Shown piece by piece: positions 35,709-47,287 of a stretch of 64,000 nt of DNA. The position numbers were made by a program, and so were the translations under genes. Position 1 is the first letter of the stretch. Every line of letters begins with the position of its first letter. Source of the stretch: Phoma sp. XZ068 (taxonomy: Eukaryota; Ascomycota; Dothideomycetes; Pleosporales; Didymellaceae); assembly GCA_004835665.1 (NCBI GenBank), contig RBKR01000022.1, positions 372,001 through 436,000 on the forward strand. The letters are read 5' to 3'. The notes below the pieces were generated by a model. That model saw only the letters and a program-made list of their open reading frames with translations, made no database searches and was not told the origin of the DNA.

Positions 35709-36806
35709 ATGCGACCTTTCCTGCGTGTAGCATGGCTTAAACACGCATCGCTCCTTCCATGGCACCCCCGAACAGCTCCGCAAAGCCTCGTCCCCCGCCG
35801 AATTGCGACCACGTCCGCCCAGAACGCTGCGCCCGTTGACCTCCCACGTCTGATCGTCAAGAACGGCGCGAAAGCCCACAACTCGCTAGCAACCTTCATC
35901 GACTACGCGAACCGCAAGAGCCTCTCGCCTCTGAAAACGTACTACATCGGCACTCACTATGAGTACACGACTGCTCTCTCCTTCATGCGCCTAGGGTTCT
36001 CCCTACTTCGCACTGGTGCCAAGAACGATGCTGGCATCGATCTCATCGGACACTGGGTCCTGGCGCCTTTGAACGAGCCACTTCCCGTCATTATCCAGTG
36101 CAAGGTGCGCAGAAGCTCGGTCGGCCCAAGCCATGTCCGCGAACTCGAGGGTTCATTCCGGGGAATACCTCCGGACTGGAAGAACAAGCCTGTTCTTGGG
36201 CTGCTGGTGACAACACTCAAGGCCACGAAAGGAACAATGGAAGCTATTGCGCGAAGTCCGTGGCCCATGGGCTTCGTCATGATGTCCAAGCAGGGACTCA
36301 TTCAGCAGTTTGTGTGGAACAGAGCTGCTTCGGATCGAGGGTTACAAGGCGTAGGCGTGACACTGAGACACACACCGCGAGCACTCTTACCTGCGTCGGA
36401 GATTCTGGAGGTGGAAGACGAGACATCTCCGCGAAAGAAGCGTGCAACCAAGTTTGCCAACGCGGGCACGCAGAAGGACATACAACTGACGTGGATGGGA
36501 TCGCCAATTTTCCCGGAGCGCAACACGCTGGATCAGGAAACGCTGGACTTGATCCATCTCGTCGATCCCGTAGTCAAACTAAAAGCTTCTGCGCCTTTAG
36601 GTAAACCGAGACGTCGACCAGGCCGTCCTAGGAAAGGAGAGGAGAGCATCTTCGATTCCAAAATGGGGCCAAAGCCTACGCTTCACCTTGCACCCTCCCC
36701 TCGCGGCGGCCAGATCGCCAAACCCCGACTACCAGCCAAGGCAACCAAGGCTGGTCGACCAAAGGGCTCCAAGAACAAAGTCAAGCTCTCGACTGATGTA
36801 GGGTGA
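35709..36806 (+). CDS. RRG7-like mitochondrial protein (DUF2034), nuclease fold, with AT-hooks
   Basis: A single exon encodes 365 aa. The frame is open upstream to 35574, but the ATG at 35709 is preferred because it gives an Arg-rich, acid-free leader (MRPFLRVAWLKHASLL) typical of mitochondrial import. The core matches the DUF2034/RRG7 family, required for respiratory growth in yeast, and resembles the restriction-endonuclease fold: Glu85 (THYE), Asp111 (NDAGID) and Gln130-x-Lys132 (IIQCK) form a PD-(D/E)xK-like set. The C-terminus carries two AT-hook-like motifs, RRRPGRPRKG (301-310) and KAGRPKGSKNK (347-357), suggesting minor-groove DNA binding. Nuclease activity is inferred, not established. 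Confidence 0.85.
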   Translation: MRPFLRVAWLKHASLLPWHPRTAPQSLVPRRIATTSAQNAAPVDLPRLIVKNGAKAHNSLATFIDYANRKSLSPLKTYYIGTHYEYTTALSFMRLGFSLLRTGAKNDAGIDLIGHWVLAPLNEPLPVIIQCKVRRSSVGPSHVRELEGSFRGIPPDWKNKPVLGLLVTTLKATKGTMEAIARSPWPMGFVMMSKQGLIQQFVWNRAASDRGLQGVGVTLRHTPRALLPASEILEVEDETSPRKKRATKFANAGTQKDIQLTWMGSPIFPERNTLDQETLDLIHLVDPVVKLKASAPLGKPRRRPGRPRKGEESIFDSKMGPKPTLHLAPSPRGGQIAKPRLPAKATKAGRPKGSKNKVKLSTDVG

Positions 36807-37540
36807 GGCATGGGATTGGTGTCAATCCCCCTTCCCATATCAATGTACAACAATTGCAGCCCTGAGAAAAAGCCACCACCCAGCCCACACGACGCATGTC
36901 TGATCGCAGTCTGCACCGCCCAAGCCCAAGTCAAAGTAACTGTCGGCACCAGAGCCGTCGAGCGACGACGCCTGCACTATCAAGAACCTTGTGTAGTGTG
37001 CCCCTTACGCCACGCATCACTGACCTGGCATCCTCAACATCCATCAATTCGTCAATTGCTCCACATCACCAGCTCGACACGGAGATCCACCAGTCACGAT
37101 CACCATGGTACCACAGCGAGCGTCACCAATAGTTTCGATTACATCTACTGGATTCGTTCGACAAGGTTAAGGTTAAAGGATGTGTGGGAGCTGCTATGCG
37201 CTTACATAGGATCTTCATTCGCTGGCAGTCGACCAGAATCATAGGATGAATCTACTAAAGGACAGGGGCAGACGCCATGAAAAGATCTGATGGATAAAAC
37301 TCCAGACTTGAGGATACGAAGCAAAAGCACGCTGCTACTGCTCACAAGCATATTCATTGTTCATTGTTCATATTCACAACCGCAGCATGTATGCATACCC
37401 GCCTAAACGCAGGCAAACCTCCAGAACACAGCATCTAGCAATACTATTGCGTACAAGTACAACACTATAAACCCATGCCAATCGCATCGAATGATAAAGA
37501 AAAACAACCCCTCTCACAACGCCTCCGTGCAACGCTGCTC
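36807..37540. other. Intergenic between convergent genes
   Basis: It holds the 3' flanks of the RRG7-like and SERINC genes. A short ATTGTTC-type repeat lies near 37355-37370. No gene was seen. Confidence 0.45.
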
Positions 37541-39092
37541 CTAGTAGTCAAACCGGTCCGGCAACACCAGCGGCGCAACCAGACTCCACCCGTAAATTGC
37601 ATAGCACACCCAAGCGCTGATGATCTTGGCCCAACTGGCCCAGTACGTGCGGCCGACGGGGACAAAGTCGGTCATGGCCTTTTCGTCGAAGTTGCTGGTG
37701 AGCAGGGTAGCTACCCAGGCGGTGCTCAGGAAGAAAATGATGTGGAAGAGAGTGTAGTTGTACTGCGTGGCGTTGCGCTCGTCGTCGCGCGGCGCCTTGG
37801 AGGGCGAGTCGTCCTCGTCTTCGGAGTCGGAGTCGTCGAGCGCGGATGCGGGGAGGGAGCCGGACTCGACGGCGGCGCGGAGGGCGGCCTGGCGCATGTC
37901 GCGGCGCGACGAGGGCTGTTGGGTTACGAGGCCGTGCTCGTAGTCGTCGGCGCCGACTTGCGCGTAGCCGTTACCGTACGAGTTGCCTTGGGAACCGAGG
38001 GCGAGGCCATAGGTGGCGGCGCGCGTGGTGGTGTAGGCGACGGTTACAAAGGTTACGATGGCGCCGATGATGATGGTGGCTTTGCGGGTGCCGCGGGCGC
38101 GGACAAGCGGGTTGCATTGGTGGTCGTCGGGCTCCATGCCTACGGCGGAGAGGGTGAGGTAAGTGCAGTAGATTGCAACAATGGCGGACTGGGCGAGACC
38201 GGCGCGGGGGTTGACGTTCTGGACGGCAGGGTGGATAGAAATGACTGATGTGACTAGGAGGAGCAAGAGGTTGATCTATTCATGTTAGTCGCGAGTATCA
38301 GATCAGATATGCAGATACCTACAGTGATGGCTGCCTGGTTCATGCCGCAGCCGCTCTTAGCAAAGTAGATGTACATGACGATGGTCATGGCGAAGGAGGC
38401 CAGGTACATGAACAGCGCAGAGCCAACGAGCATGCCAGTCCACACCCTCGACTCGGAAGTCTCGATCTTCTCCTGGCAGTACTCGGCCCAGTTGTGAGCC
38501 AGGTCAACCAGCAAAATCAGACCAACAAGCAGGAAGAGGCAGGCGCCAGCCATAGCGAAGTAGTTGCCCCAGACAATGAAGAACGAGTTTGGAATGAAGA
38601 AGGTGATCACGATCATGGCAATCCAGCCCAAGATCTTGGGACCCCAGAAGCCGTTTTGAATCTTGGCGCGGCCGTCTTTGGAGGATCGCACGCCGACGAG
38701 CATGAGAGCCATCAGGACGTGGAAGAAGCCGAGTGCGAAGTTGATGCGCTGGACGGCGACGAAGCCGTAGCACTGCTCGCCGTGGCACTTGATGTCGACG
38801 TAGTCGAGGGTGAGTTTCGAGAGCTTCTTCATGGCCCAGTCGGTGAGCATGATCCACGAGACGATCGAGTTGATGAGCAGAATGAGGGCGTATGCGATAC
38901 GCGTCGCGATGCTGTTTCCGCATTTTCCTCCGCATGAGCCCATGACGGCGCTGCAGGTGGCCGCGCCACAGCAGGAGGCGGCAACGCTCCATACCTGGGC
39001 GTGTTAGCGCGCGAAAGTATACATGCAAGCGGAGAACATACCGTGCCCATGGCGGGCATGGCGAGGAACGGGAGCGACAGTATGGCGCCCAT
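37541..39092 (-). CDS. TMS1: Serine incorporator (SERINC/TMS1) membrane protein
   Basis: Three exons (39092-39042, 38994-38323, 38275-37541) join in frame to 485 aa. The N-terminus MGAILSLPFLAMP followed by a Cys/Ala/Gly-rich segment is the classic SERINC start. About ten hydrophobic helices follow, with family patterns such as FFIPNSFFIVWG, VDLAHNWAEYC and QCNPLVRARGTRKA. A long acidic loop (SDSEDEDD) lies between the last helices, as usual in fungal Tms1. These proteins reside in ER, vacuolar or plasma membranes and are tied to serine-containing lipids and scramblase activity. Intron 2 has a CTAAC branch point. The gene is divergent from the MCH1-like transporter. Confidence 0.93.
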
Positions 39093-39503
39093 GGTTGCGG
39101 TGTTGCGATGTGTGGGGTTGGTGTTGTGGAGAGGCGCCTGGCACACGACGCCTGAAGTTGAAGCCCGGTGACGACGTTCACCCGCGGTCACGGATGTTGC
39201 CGAGCTTGGCAGCTTATCTCCGGCCAGCCCCCAACAAGGGACGTCACATTGTTGATACAATTGTAGTGGTCCAACTTCATTCACTTGCGCTGGCTCGTTC
39301 TCTTCGTGCCGACCTTCTCTGCTGCTCGTCCTCGGCGTCGCGCCGCGTCGTACCTCAGCTTGTCCCACCCGCGGCTCCCGTGCATTGCCGTTATCTGTTC
39401 GACCCACTTGCTGCCATTGCGCAACCCCCCAATCTTAGCCAGTGTACTCGATGACTGCCGCGACTCCTTGACACTCTCCCCTGGTACACTCCGCCTGCCT
39501 GCC
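39093..39503. promoter_or_regulatory. Divergent promoter region, SERINC / MCH1-like
   Basis: The 411 bases lie between two divergent starts. Pyrimidine-rich stretches precede the MCH1-like ATG. No specific site was recognised. Confidence 0.45.
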
Positions 39504-41385
39504 ATGGTCGATCTGGAGAAGACCACCCCCCACAAGAAGACGCGGATCGTCTCTGTTGTTGCTGCGACAGCCATCGCGCTGGCCTGTGGAACCAACGTAT
39601 GTCCGCTCCAGCTACCACACACGCCTACTGACACCTCGCAGTATGCATACTCGGCGTGGGCACCACAGTTTGCCGACAAGCTCCAGCTCTCGGCTACCCA
39701 GAGCAATGTCATCGTACGCCGTCTCCTCCGCCTGCATCTCAGCGCACTGTCTCACAATCACTAGGGCACCGCAGCGAACATGGGCATGTACGCCTCAGGC
39801 ATACCGATCGGCCTCATCACAGATAGAGTGAATCCTCGTCTCTCAGCAATCATTGGCATGTTTGCGCTGCTGGTTGGCTACTATCCCATCAAAATGGGTA
39901 CGACACACGGGCGCTCTCATCTCGACGTAACTGACCGTTGACAGCCTACGACGGCGGGCCTGGATCTATGAGCGTTGCCATGATATCGTTCTATTCGTTC
40001 GTCACGGGCGTGGGCAGCTGTGCTGCTTTTCAGGCTGCTTTGAAGACAGGTACGCAATCAGCATGCTTCAATTACCCGTCCACTAACACCTCTAGCGACT
40101 TTGAATTGGCCTACACACCGTGGTTCAGCCACAGCTTTCCCTTTGGCAGCCTTCGGGCTTAGCGCCTTCTTCTATACCCTCATTGCCGGAATTGCGTTTC
40201 CCGGCAACACCTCTGGTCTCCTTACCATGCTTTCACTAGCGACCTCGTTACTTGTCCTTGTCTCGATACCCTTTCTCATCGTGGTTGACCACAAGAGTGG
40301 AACAAACTATACCAGTCTGCCTACAAACGAGCGAACCCGCCGCAACTCAAACGTCCTGCACCGAACCAACTCCCACCGCAGCAAGTACACCGCCACCGTG
40401 CTGCCCCCGGAAGAAGTCAGTAAGTACCACATTTCTTCTTGGACCGTAGTTATAGCCTATATATTCCCCCTGCCATATACCAACCGCATCCAACAGATGA
40501 AGATGACCCCAGCCGATCGTCGACCGAAACTTCTTCGCTCCTTTCTGGCCCTGGAGACATCGATCCCGAGGATGATGCTGCAAGCAGACATAGCAAGAAG
40601 TCATCTCACTCACACTGCCTAGACATAACTGGATTCGCTCTGCTCTACAAGCCAGAATTTTGGCAACTTTGGATCCTTATGGGTTTATTGACAGGCGTTG
40701 GTATAATGACGATCAAGTGAGTCTCCATCCGCGGCTTTGCAGTGCTTACGCTGACTTCACCAGTAACATTGGTCATAACGTCCAGGCTTTGTGGAACCAC
40801 TTTGACAAGTCTGCAAGCAAGGACTTTGTCGCACATCGCCAGCTATGGCACGTTTCCATCATCTCCCTTGGCTCATTCTTCGGCCGCCTGTCGTCAGGAA
40901 TTGGTTCCGATTTTATCGTCAAGCGTCTCGGCCACTCACGCTTCTGGTGCGTCGTCATCGCGGCTTTCATCTTCGCCATCGATCAGCTATGCGCGACTCG
41001 CATCGAAAACCCAAACTATCTCTGGGTCGTCTCTGGTCTCTGCGGTCTCGCCTACGGCGTCACCTTTGGCGTTCTCCCAGCAGTCGTGGTCGATACGTTC
41101 GGCCCTGACGGTTTCTCGGTCAACTGGGGGTTCCTTACCTGGGCTCCTGTCGTCAGCGGCAACGTGTACAACTTGTTCTACGGCGCTGTATACGACTCAA
41201 ACTCGATCGTGGAGCCAGATGGCAACCGCAATTGCGAGGAGGGATTGCAGTGCTATCAAAGAGCGTACTATGTCACGTTGCTCTCCAGCGTGCTTGGTAT
41301 CGCCGTGTGTCTATGGGGGATTCACAGCGAGCATGCGAGGAAAAAGGCAGCCCTGGAAGAATATGAAAGGCATCGCGACGCCTAA
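39504..41385 (+). CDS. MCH1-like major facilitator transporter
   Basis: Seven exons (39504-39596, 39642-39713, 39765-39897, 39945-40049, 40096-40419, 40497-40716, 40764-41385) join in frame to 522 aa; every junction keeps phase and has GT-AG ends. The protein has about twelve helices with a long hydrophilic central loop (Ser/Asp-rich, about residues 220-290). N-terminal ACGTNYAYSAWAPQFADKL and GIPIGLITDR, and C-terminal SFFGRLSSGIGSDF and WGFLTWAPVVSGNVYNLF, are typical of fungal Mch1/nodulin-like MFS proteins. These are called monocarboxylate-transporter homologues and are often vacuolar, but yeast Mch proteins do not move monocarboxylates and the real substrate is unknown. Confidence 0.88.
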
Positions 41386-41525
41386 CTTCCATGCTATTAA
41401 TAATTATAGGGTGCACATATCGAATCTAGACTAGACGACCTGGAGTCAAAACACGTGAATCTACATCACTCTGTACACTAGACACCTGCCAGAACTACCA
41501 AGCGATACCACACTATCACAACCAC

Positions 41526-42116
41526 TCACCTCCTCCACATGTCCCCTTCCCCAGCCTCACCCTTCCCTCCATTCACAACCCCAACATTTCTCTCCACGCC
41601 AGACTGTCCCGTCAAACAAGCAACCTCCCCCTTCAAACCCCCCACCTCCTCCCTCAAAACCCTCAACGCCCCATCCAACGCTCTCACAATGCCCTTAAAC
41701 CTCTGAACATCATCCCTCAGCATGGCGAACGCCGTTTGACTACGCTGCAGGCCTTCTTTAATACTGTCGATTCCTGCATGTAAGGCTTGCTGTTCTGTAT
41801 GCGTTTGCGTTGCGGTGAGGGAGAGGAGGTGGAGGGTGCTTTGTTTGCGCGTGAATTTTGATATTCTCGTTTTATTGTTTACGTGGGCTGCTGTCGCAAG
41901 TGTTAAGGATTTAGGAATGCTTGAGGCAGTGTAACTGTCAAATTTGCCGATAGCTTTGCTGCTCGTTTACTGCCAACTCAGCATCGTATTGACATGGTAC
42001 AAACACCTTTCCTCAGCGGCCATTCACAGATGGCGCTGATCCTCTGTCATATCTATCTCCCATCTCTGCACACCATCGTCTGAGAAGGGGACAGAAAGAC
42101 TCCGGAGGGGGGACAT
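41526..42116 (-). CDS. Small hypothetical coiled-coil protein
   Basis: My model joins 42116-42028 (MSPLRSLSVPFSDDG) and 41958-41526 across a 69-nt intron (GTGAAT...GAGCAG) into 173 aa. The C-terminal half is helical with heptad-like spacing (RDDVQRFKGIVRALDGALRV, then LREEVGGLKGEVACL), ending in a Gly-rich tail. A C-terminal ORF alone (from 41723) is open, and coding-like sequence clearly extends upstream, which supports the two-exon model. The family is not recognised. It begins a run of small helical genes that continues to 44.8 kb. Confidence 0.5.
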
Positions 42117-42342
42117 TGTAATGGGCGATTGGGATACTAGCGCATAGTGTCACTACAGGACGTGAAAAGGTCTCCGGTTGATGTTGAACTGTTTTCCATG
42201 CGTGGCATCGTACTTGTTTGTACACACACACTCTGGTGAACTGGCTAGTTGGCAAGTGCTAGTACGTCCATTCTGCGTTTTATTTCCTGCAGCAAATCTT
42301 CCAACTCGTGCATTCTGAAGCACGACGCTCTCAGTATACAAT

Positions 42343-42633
42343 ATGAACCGCGACGCAGAAGAACAACCCACTTCCATGAGGCAGGAGCATGAAGAGCCTA
42401 CCGAAAACACAACGCCTGGAAACATCGGCCACAAGATTCCTTCTACCGTCGATACTACAGTCAATACACCAGCCAAAGAAGCTAGTAAAGATTACGATGG
42501 TAACAATCAACCAGAGTCAAGCCGAATGGGTGTCAAGCGGGAGCTGGAAGAAAAGAGACAAGAATTGAAGGAACAAGTTCTCGCATTGAGGCAAATTACT
42601 AGATTGGTAGAAAGGCGTGAATTGTCGGAGTGA
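42343..42633 (+). CDS. Small hypothetical protein with C-terminal coiled coil
   Basis: The ORF encodes 96 aa. The first 60 residues are disordered and polar (Glu, Thr, Asn, Pro); the last 35 form a strongly charged helix (KRELEEKRQELKEQVLALR). No domain was recognised. The ATG context (AATATGAAC) is acceptable. The same layout, disordered start and helical end, recurs at 43201-43649. Confidence 0.45.
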   Translation: MNRDAEEQPTSMRQEHEEPTENTTPGNIGHKIPSTVDTTVNTPAKEASKDYDGNNQPESSRMGVKRELEEKRQELKEQVLALRQITRLVERRELSE

Positions 42634-43200
42634 ATAATGTACAGGTCTTACGTCTGGTATGTTGACAAGAGGGTCTGGATTGTAGTCTCGTCAGTACTTG
42701 CGTAGTTTCTTAGTCTTTGTTGGGCGCCGGCTTTGTCATTTACTAAGAAAATATATTTCGCCACACATGATCTTAGTGTTGCAATGTGTAATAGCATTTC
42801 CGCTGCAGATCAGGTTCCCAGGAAAGCTTCTGTGGCGGATTCTGTTGGTAGTAGAAGTGACTAGAAGTGCACGAACATTGCCAGGCTGGTAATACAAAAG
42901 GAATTAGCAGATCTGATAGAAGAGCTGCAAGGGCGAAAATTAGCTGTGAGTCGGTTTGGAAAGATTTTGGTTTGGCCGGGAGGCTGCTCGTGAATGTATC
43001 ATCTTACGCATGGCATTTGCTCATTTGACGCACCAGCATCAGCTCCATGGCTAGTCGTTCGATTTGGGTCATCCTCTGCGTTTGTTTTACTGATGACGAT
43101 GGCACTCGACAACTCACCTTACAATCAGGGGACCAGGAGCTCTATATAATTTCGATATAGTCCTGATGTCCATCAGTTATCTAACCATTTCCAAATCAAA
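42634..43200. other. Intergenic, no gene seen
   Basis: Sequence between two small helical ORFs. It ends in a TATATAA-like element near 43142-43148, about 55 bases before the next ATG, which could serve as a TATA box. Confidence 0.4.
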
Positions 43201-43649
43201 ATGCCACGACCAACAAGACCACAACCTACACGCTCCGTTTCAATCGGGCCCTGGGCCAAGCGCATCGAGGAGCTTGAAGCTAAGAGCGGAGGACACATTC
43301 CAAACATGGCGCTCTCGCGTCCGAACAGGATGACCTTAAGTCCGAGCAAAGAAGACTCGCATCTAGGCAACACAAAATCGAAACCAAGCAGAAAGAACTG
43401 AGCACTGATCTAAATAACGATATGGAAGCCTGCGAATCTACATGTCGCACTACGCAAAAATTCGTTGGTGATCTGAAGAAGGATGCTGCAATTATAAAAG
43501 AGATAAGGATGGACATCGCTTTGTTAACAGCAAGAACGAGTGACATGGAAAACGAGGTCCAAAACTTGACAGAAAAGATGGAACTATTGAAGATGGAACT
43601 GTTGAAGAAACCTAGGGCCCATACTAAGCGTAGAGAGGGCGGTTCGTGA
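43201..43649 (+). pseudogene. Small coiled-coil gene with a frame change
   Basis: From the ATG at 43201 the frame encodes a basic start (MPRPTRPQPTRSVSIGPWAK) and a helix (RIEELEAKSGG). Near 43312 the coding pattern moves to another frame, which carries a long coiled coil (EQDDLKSEQRRLASRQHKIE and on) to the stop at 43649, ending in the basic KKPRAHTKRREGGS. No intron fits, so a single indel is the simplest reading. Either it is a recent null allele or an assembly error. The family is not recognised; neighbours of the same style suggest a local group. Confidence 0.4.
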
Positions 43650-43906
43650 GAAGTCTTGTTGCGGTAGTATTAAGGTCGCATTGGGCTATTGCTCAGTTTG
43701 CAATGAGCGTTCACTTATGCTCTTCTTTTGTTTGACTGTTGCGGCTGTCTAGTCTCCTTGAGGTGTGTTACTACGTGTAAGAGGTGGCAAACGAGAATAT
43801 TGTAGCTGGTCTAGTACCATTTATCATCTCAAACTCGTCTCATCGGTAAAAACCGACTTACACATTACCTTCACGGTGGCATCCCAGCCGTAGCTTCAAG
43901 TTAAGA

Positions 43907-44260
43907 ATGTCAGAACAAGTTATGCACTCTAGGAGCCAGAGCTTTGGAACAAGATGTGTAAGACACGAAACCGCTGGTCTGCACGACCGAGTCGCTTACT
44001 TGGAAGTACAAGCGAGATAGCAAAACTTCAGGTGTCGATGAACTGATAGTGAGGAGCAAAGACTTTAAGAATCGCTCTGTGGAAGTCAAAGAGTGGATCA
44101 TGAAGGATTACCAGGTTGATGTTATAGAGTTGAAAGACATGAGGGATTGAAAAAGAGAACGTGGGTTTGAAGACAGAGCTGAAGATTACTAAGTTCCAAA
44201 TCAATGCGCTGATGGAAGAACGTGTACGACCCTCGACATACATTGGATTGTGTGACAAAT
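43907..44260 (+). pseudogene. Degenerate small coiled-coil ORF
   Basis: The ATG at 43907 opens a 37-codon frame ending in TAG. The same frame resumes with helical sequence (DELIVRSKDFKNRSVEVKEW) to a TGA near 44149, and another frame continues the helix (KENVGLKTELKITKFQINAL). The pattern of a broken coiled coil matches the two ORFs to its left. The family is unknown. Confidence 0.3.
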
Positions 44261-44330
44261 CCAGGTCATAGTATAATGTCCGCTAATACTAGCAAACGCT
44301 CTCATGTGAGAGGTCTGTAACGATTCTTCC

Positions 44331-44778
44331 ATGCAATGTCAAGTTTCTCCCTCCACTGCTCCTGTGACTGTGCCAAATGTGAGCTCTTCAGCCTACACGT
44401 TCACAGTCATGGGCCACTCACGCTCACATTACCTTTAGCTATTCTTGTCTAACCCCTCGCTTTATATCTACACGGTTTTTCCAGGCCTTAATCAACTTGG
44501 ACATTCGCAAGATATTGAGCTCGACCTACGAGATTTCAAACCCTTTCATGGACGACACTAATATTGCCTGGCGAACAGATCAAGAGCTTCGCTTATCGAG
44601 TCCGAGCGCATCTATTTTCCTAGACTTCGTACTCAACGGCGGTGGCGGTCACCTTGATCCTGGAGTGGCAGTGTTCATCGAAGCGACTAAAGAAGCGTTG
44701 ATAGATGTTGGTGTGAGCTGGGAGAAACTAGTAGAGGCATTTCGGCAAGGAAATTGGGATGTGAAGGTGAGGGAGTGA
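44331..44778 (+). CDS. Small hypothetical protein, two exons
   Basis: My model is 44331-44378 plus 44485-44778, 113 aa. The intron starts GTGAGC and ends TTTTTCCAG, with a TCTAACC branch point. The frame is open across the acceptor (ALINLDIRKILSSTYEISNP), so coding sequence must begin before 44497. The protein is acidic with a Gly-run (LNGGGGHLDPG) and a C-terminal helix (WEKLVEAFRQGNWDVKV). No family was recognised. An alternative is a shorter single-exon form from the ATG at 44548. Confidence 0.4.
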
Positions 44779-44954
44779 AGTAGAGTAGTAATAAATATGA
44801 GGAAGAGTATATGTACGAAGCAACACAAGAAGCAGTTGTTGAAACGGCGCCAGGTAACGCCGTTAGGTATCCTCCTGCCCACCTGTGAGCCCCACCCAAG
44901 CGCCTTGCAAATCAGTTTTTCGCCGCGAGAAAATTCGATAACCATAAAAAACGT

Positions 44955-46277
44955 CTACTGGTGGATCTGGCTCACATGACCGTAGCCTTGTGGCCCGCCC
45001 CATTCACTCTCATTGTCACTGCCAACGTCTGTCCACGAATTTGGCGTCATGACTCCAGTCCTGTCCCCAAGTTCGAAGTCACTGTACCCAGCATCTGTGA
45101 AGCCGCCCTCAGAGAACACCTCTGACCTTGCGTCGTGATCTGCGTCGTTCTGCATGCTCAACATAGCAACATCGTCAGCCTGGCTGGGCACGATGGAAGC
45201 ACCAGTTGCGCCTGAGCGATCGGAGCGGGGCGTGAGCGTTCCGGCGGACATTTCCTCAAATTCTTCCTCGCCATCGGTCGAAGAAGTGAAGGAGTAGAAA
45301 GACTGAGCAGCTTGTTCAGTTTCAGACGTTTGCAGAGGTGCGTTCGGTGACGGTAGGTGAGTTTCGGGGTGCAGGTAGATGGATTGAGGTTCAGAAGTCA
45401 AGTCGATGAGTGGTGTTGTGAGGTGTGGCTCGACAGGCGCCTCGATGGGTGGTGTTCCAGCTTCGAGTGTGGCTGAACGCGAGCGAGAGGCTGGTTCTTC
45501 ATATATGAAGGGCTTGGGGGAAGGCGCCTCGTTATCGTCGCCGACGTCGAAGAGGACGTTCTCGTCTGCGAATGGGTTTGCCATGGTTGCTGCGACGGCT
45601 GCGCCAGCTGCAAAGCCAGCTGCACCTCGCTTTCTCAATGCATTGCCAGTATTGTCGGTTCCGGTTGCCGTTGCGTCCTGTCTAAGCATTCCATCGCTTC
45701 CGACCAGCTCATCGAAGCTCTTGGACCTATTGGCACGCGATCGTTTCTCTGCGTGTGCAGTATCCTCAGTACCAATCTTGGCCAGCTCATCCAAGTCGAC
45801 TGCTATGCCTTCTTCGCGAGCTCGCCTAATTAGCTCGTTGCGATTCCTCCTTATCAGATCTTCTCGCCTCCGCTTCCTCTCTTCGAAGTCATCAGATGAC
45901 TCGCTTTGTCGGCGGGGCTGAATGTCATCCCCAAGCGAGTGCAGGGCAATAGCGATCTTGCGGCGAGATTGGTCGACCCACTGTCGTACTTGAGGGTTCT
46001 CGTATATGGCGATTCCAGCAGCGACTAAGACCGACGCAGCGATTATGAGGCCTGTAGCAAAAGGGTGATTAGGCCGGTGTGGCGAAGTTCGAAAGGTGTG
46101 AGGCTGAGAGTTGGGTGAAGCAGAGCGCGGGCCGGGGCCTGCAAGCAGGTTGGCATAGGTTCATACATTTGACAAGAAAGAAAGATAATATGTTGGGAAG
46201 GAAAGAGGCTACACAACAGAAGCGTGCATAAGTGGAGATGATAGCTCGTACTCACCTTTCGCAAGTGGCGCAGGCAT
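44955..46277 (-). CDS. Membrane-anchored acidic hypothetical protein
   Basis: Exon 1 (46277-46256, MPAPLAK) and exon 2 (46051-44955), joined across a 204-nt intron, give 372 aa. Residues 8-24 form a single hydrophobic helix (LIIAASVLVAAGIAIY). It is followed by NPQVRQWVDQSRRKIAIAL, an Arg-rich helix (ERKRRREDLIRRNRNELIRR), an Ala-rich patch, and a long acidic, Ser/Thr-rich disordered tail. The layout matches a widespread fungal family of unknown function with one N-terminal anchor and a cytosolic tail. No lesion is seen. Confidence 0.75.
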
Positions 46278-47287
46278 GGTGCGGGCGGCGGAGGGACGAT
46301 GTCCTGTTCTTGAACTGCAGCTGTAGGTAGATCCTAGGTACAACAAGATTCAGGTGTATTATTCGAGGTATATGGCGGTTGTTGCAGCCTAGAGGCGCGC
46401 GTAGAAGGGAGAGACGCTCGAACGTTCGGTCGAGGTTGTCGTAATGCCGGGCAGCCGCCACCATGCACAGCCCCAAGCGCATGGGTGCAGCGGCTTCGGC
46501 GGGGCAGCGTGGGGCGACTGTGTTAGCGCCCGCTTTCAGAAACATCACCTTCCGCCTGGACTCTTCCACAACTCAAGACATCTGAAGTGTGTCGAGAGGT
46601 AATGTGACCTATTTCTCGAATTGATTATAGTGCCACTACAAGAGCAGCAGATCACTGTCTATCCTGCTAGTTGCTCTCGGTCGGCCTGTTCATTTTCAAC
46701 CGGCATCAGTTTGAACGACAACCAAATGCCAAGCGGCGAATATGTCGAGAAATATCTTGCTCACCATTCTCATCCTAAGTGAGATGGCTAGTGACAGCCA
46801 ACCCGCCTGGTCCACCTCAAGTGATAACGTAGTCTTAAGTGCTGCTTGATCCGTTCTGGATGCTCGCTGCCCAAGCGCCTGCAGCGCAGAGCCGAAGCTT
46901 AAACACAAAAAGCATTTCGTGAGGGGAAGCACAGTGATGGTGTAATCGAATCATTTTTTTTGGTCGCATGTTGAAGTCAAGGAGTATTCAGAGGAAAGTC
47001 AGCGTTATCATAGGGGCAGCGTGTGATACGAAGGAAGACTTAGGAAAATATGTATTTGAGAGAACACACTTTAGTGTGCGCACTTATAGTCTGCACTCTC
47101 TGTACAATATGCTATTCCCATGCTGAAGTTCTGAATGGAAACCCTTGATCTTTCGTTTTATTCTGTTGCGCGGGCCAGAGAAGAACAAGACTACATTGAT
47201 GTCGCTGCTCGGCCAGCACAATGAAGACGGTGGAAGCTCGATGGGATTTAACATGCTATTTTGCGAATTGTCTCGATCCCAGGCCTT
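46278..47287. other. Intergenic, no gene seen
   Basis: Leader and promoter of the membrane-anchored gene and the 3' flank of the dehydroquinase gene. Short open frames on the minus strand (46252-46569, 46696-46932) lack support. Confidence 0.4.

Noticed and set aside
37475..38248. 257-aa open frame on the plus strand, Gly/Val-rich
   Set aside because: Antisense shadow of the SERINC gene; low-complexity composition and no domain.
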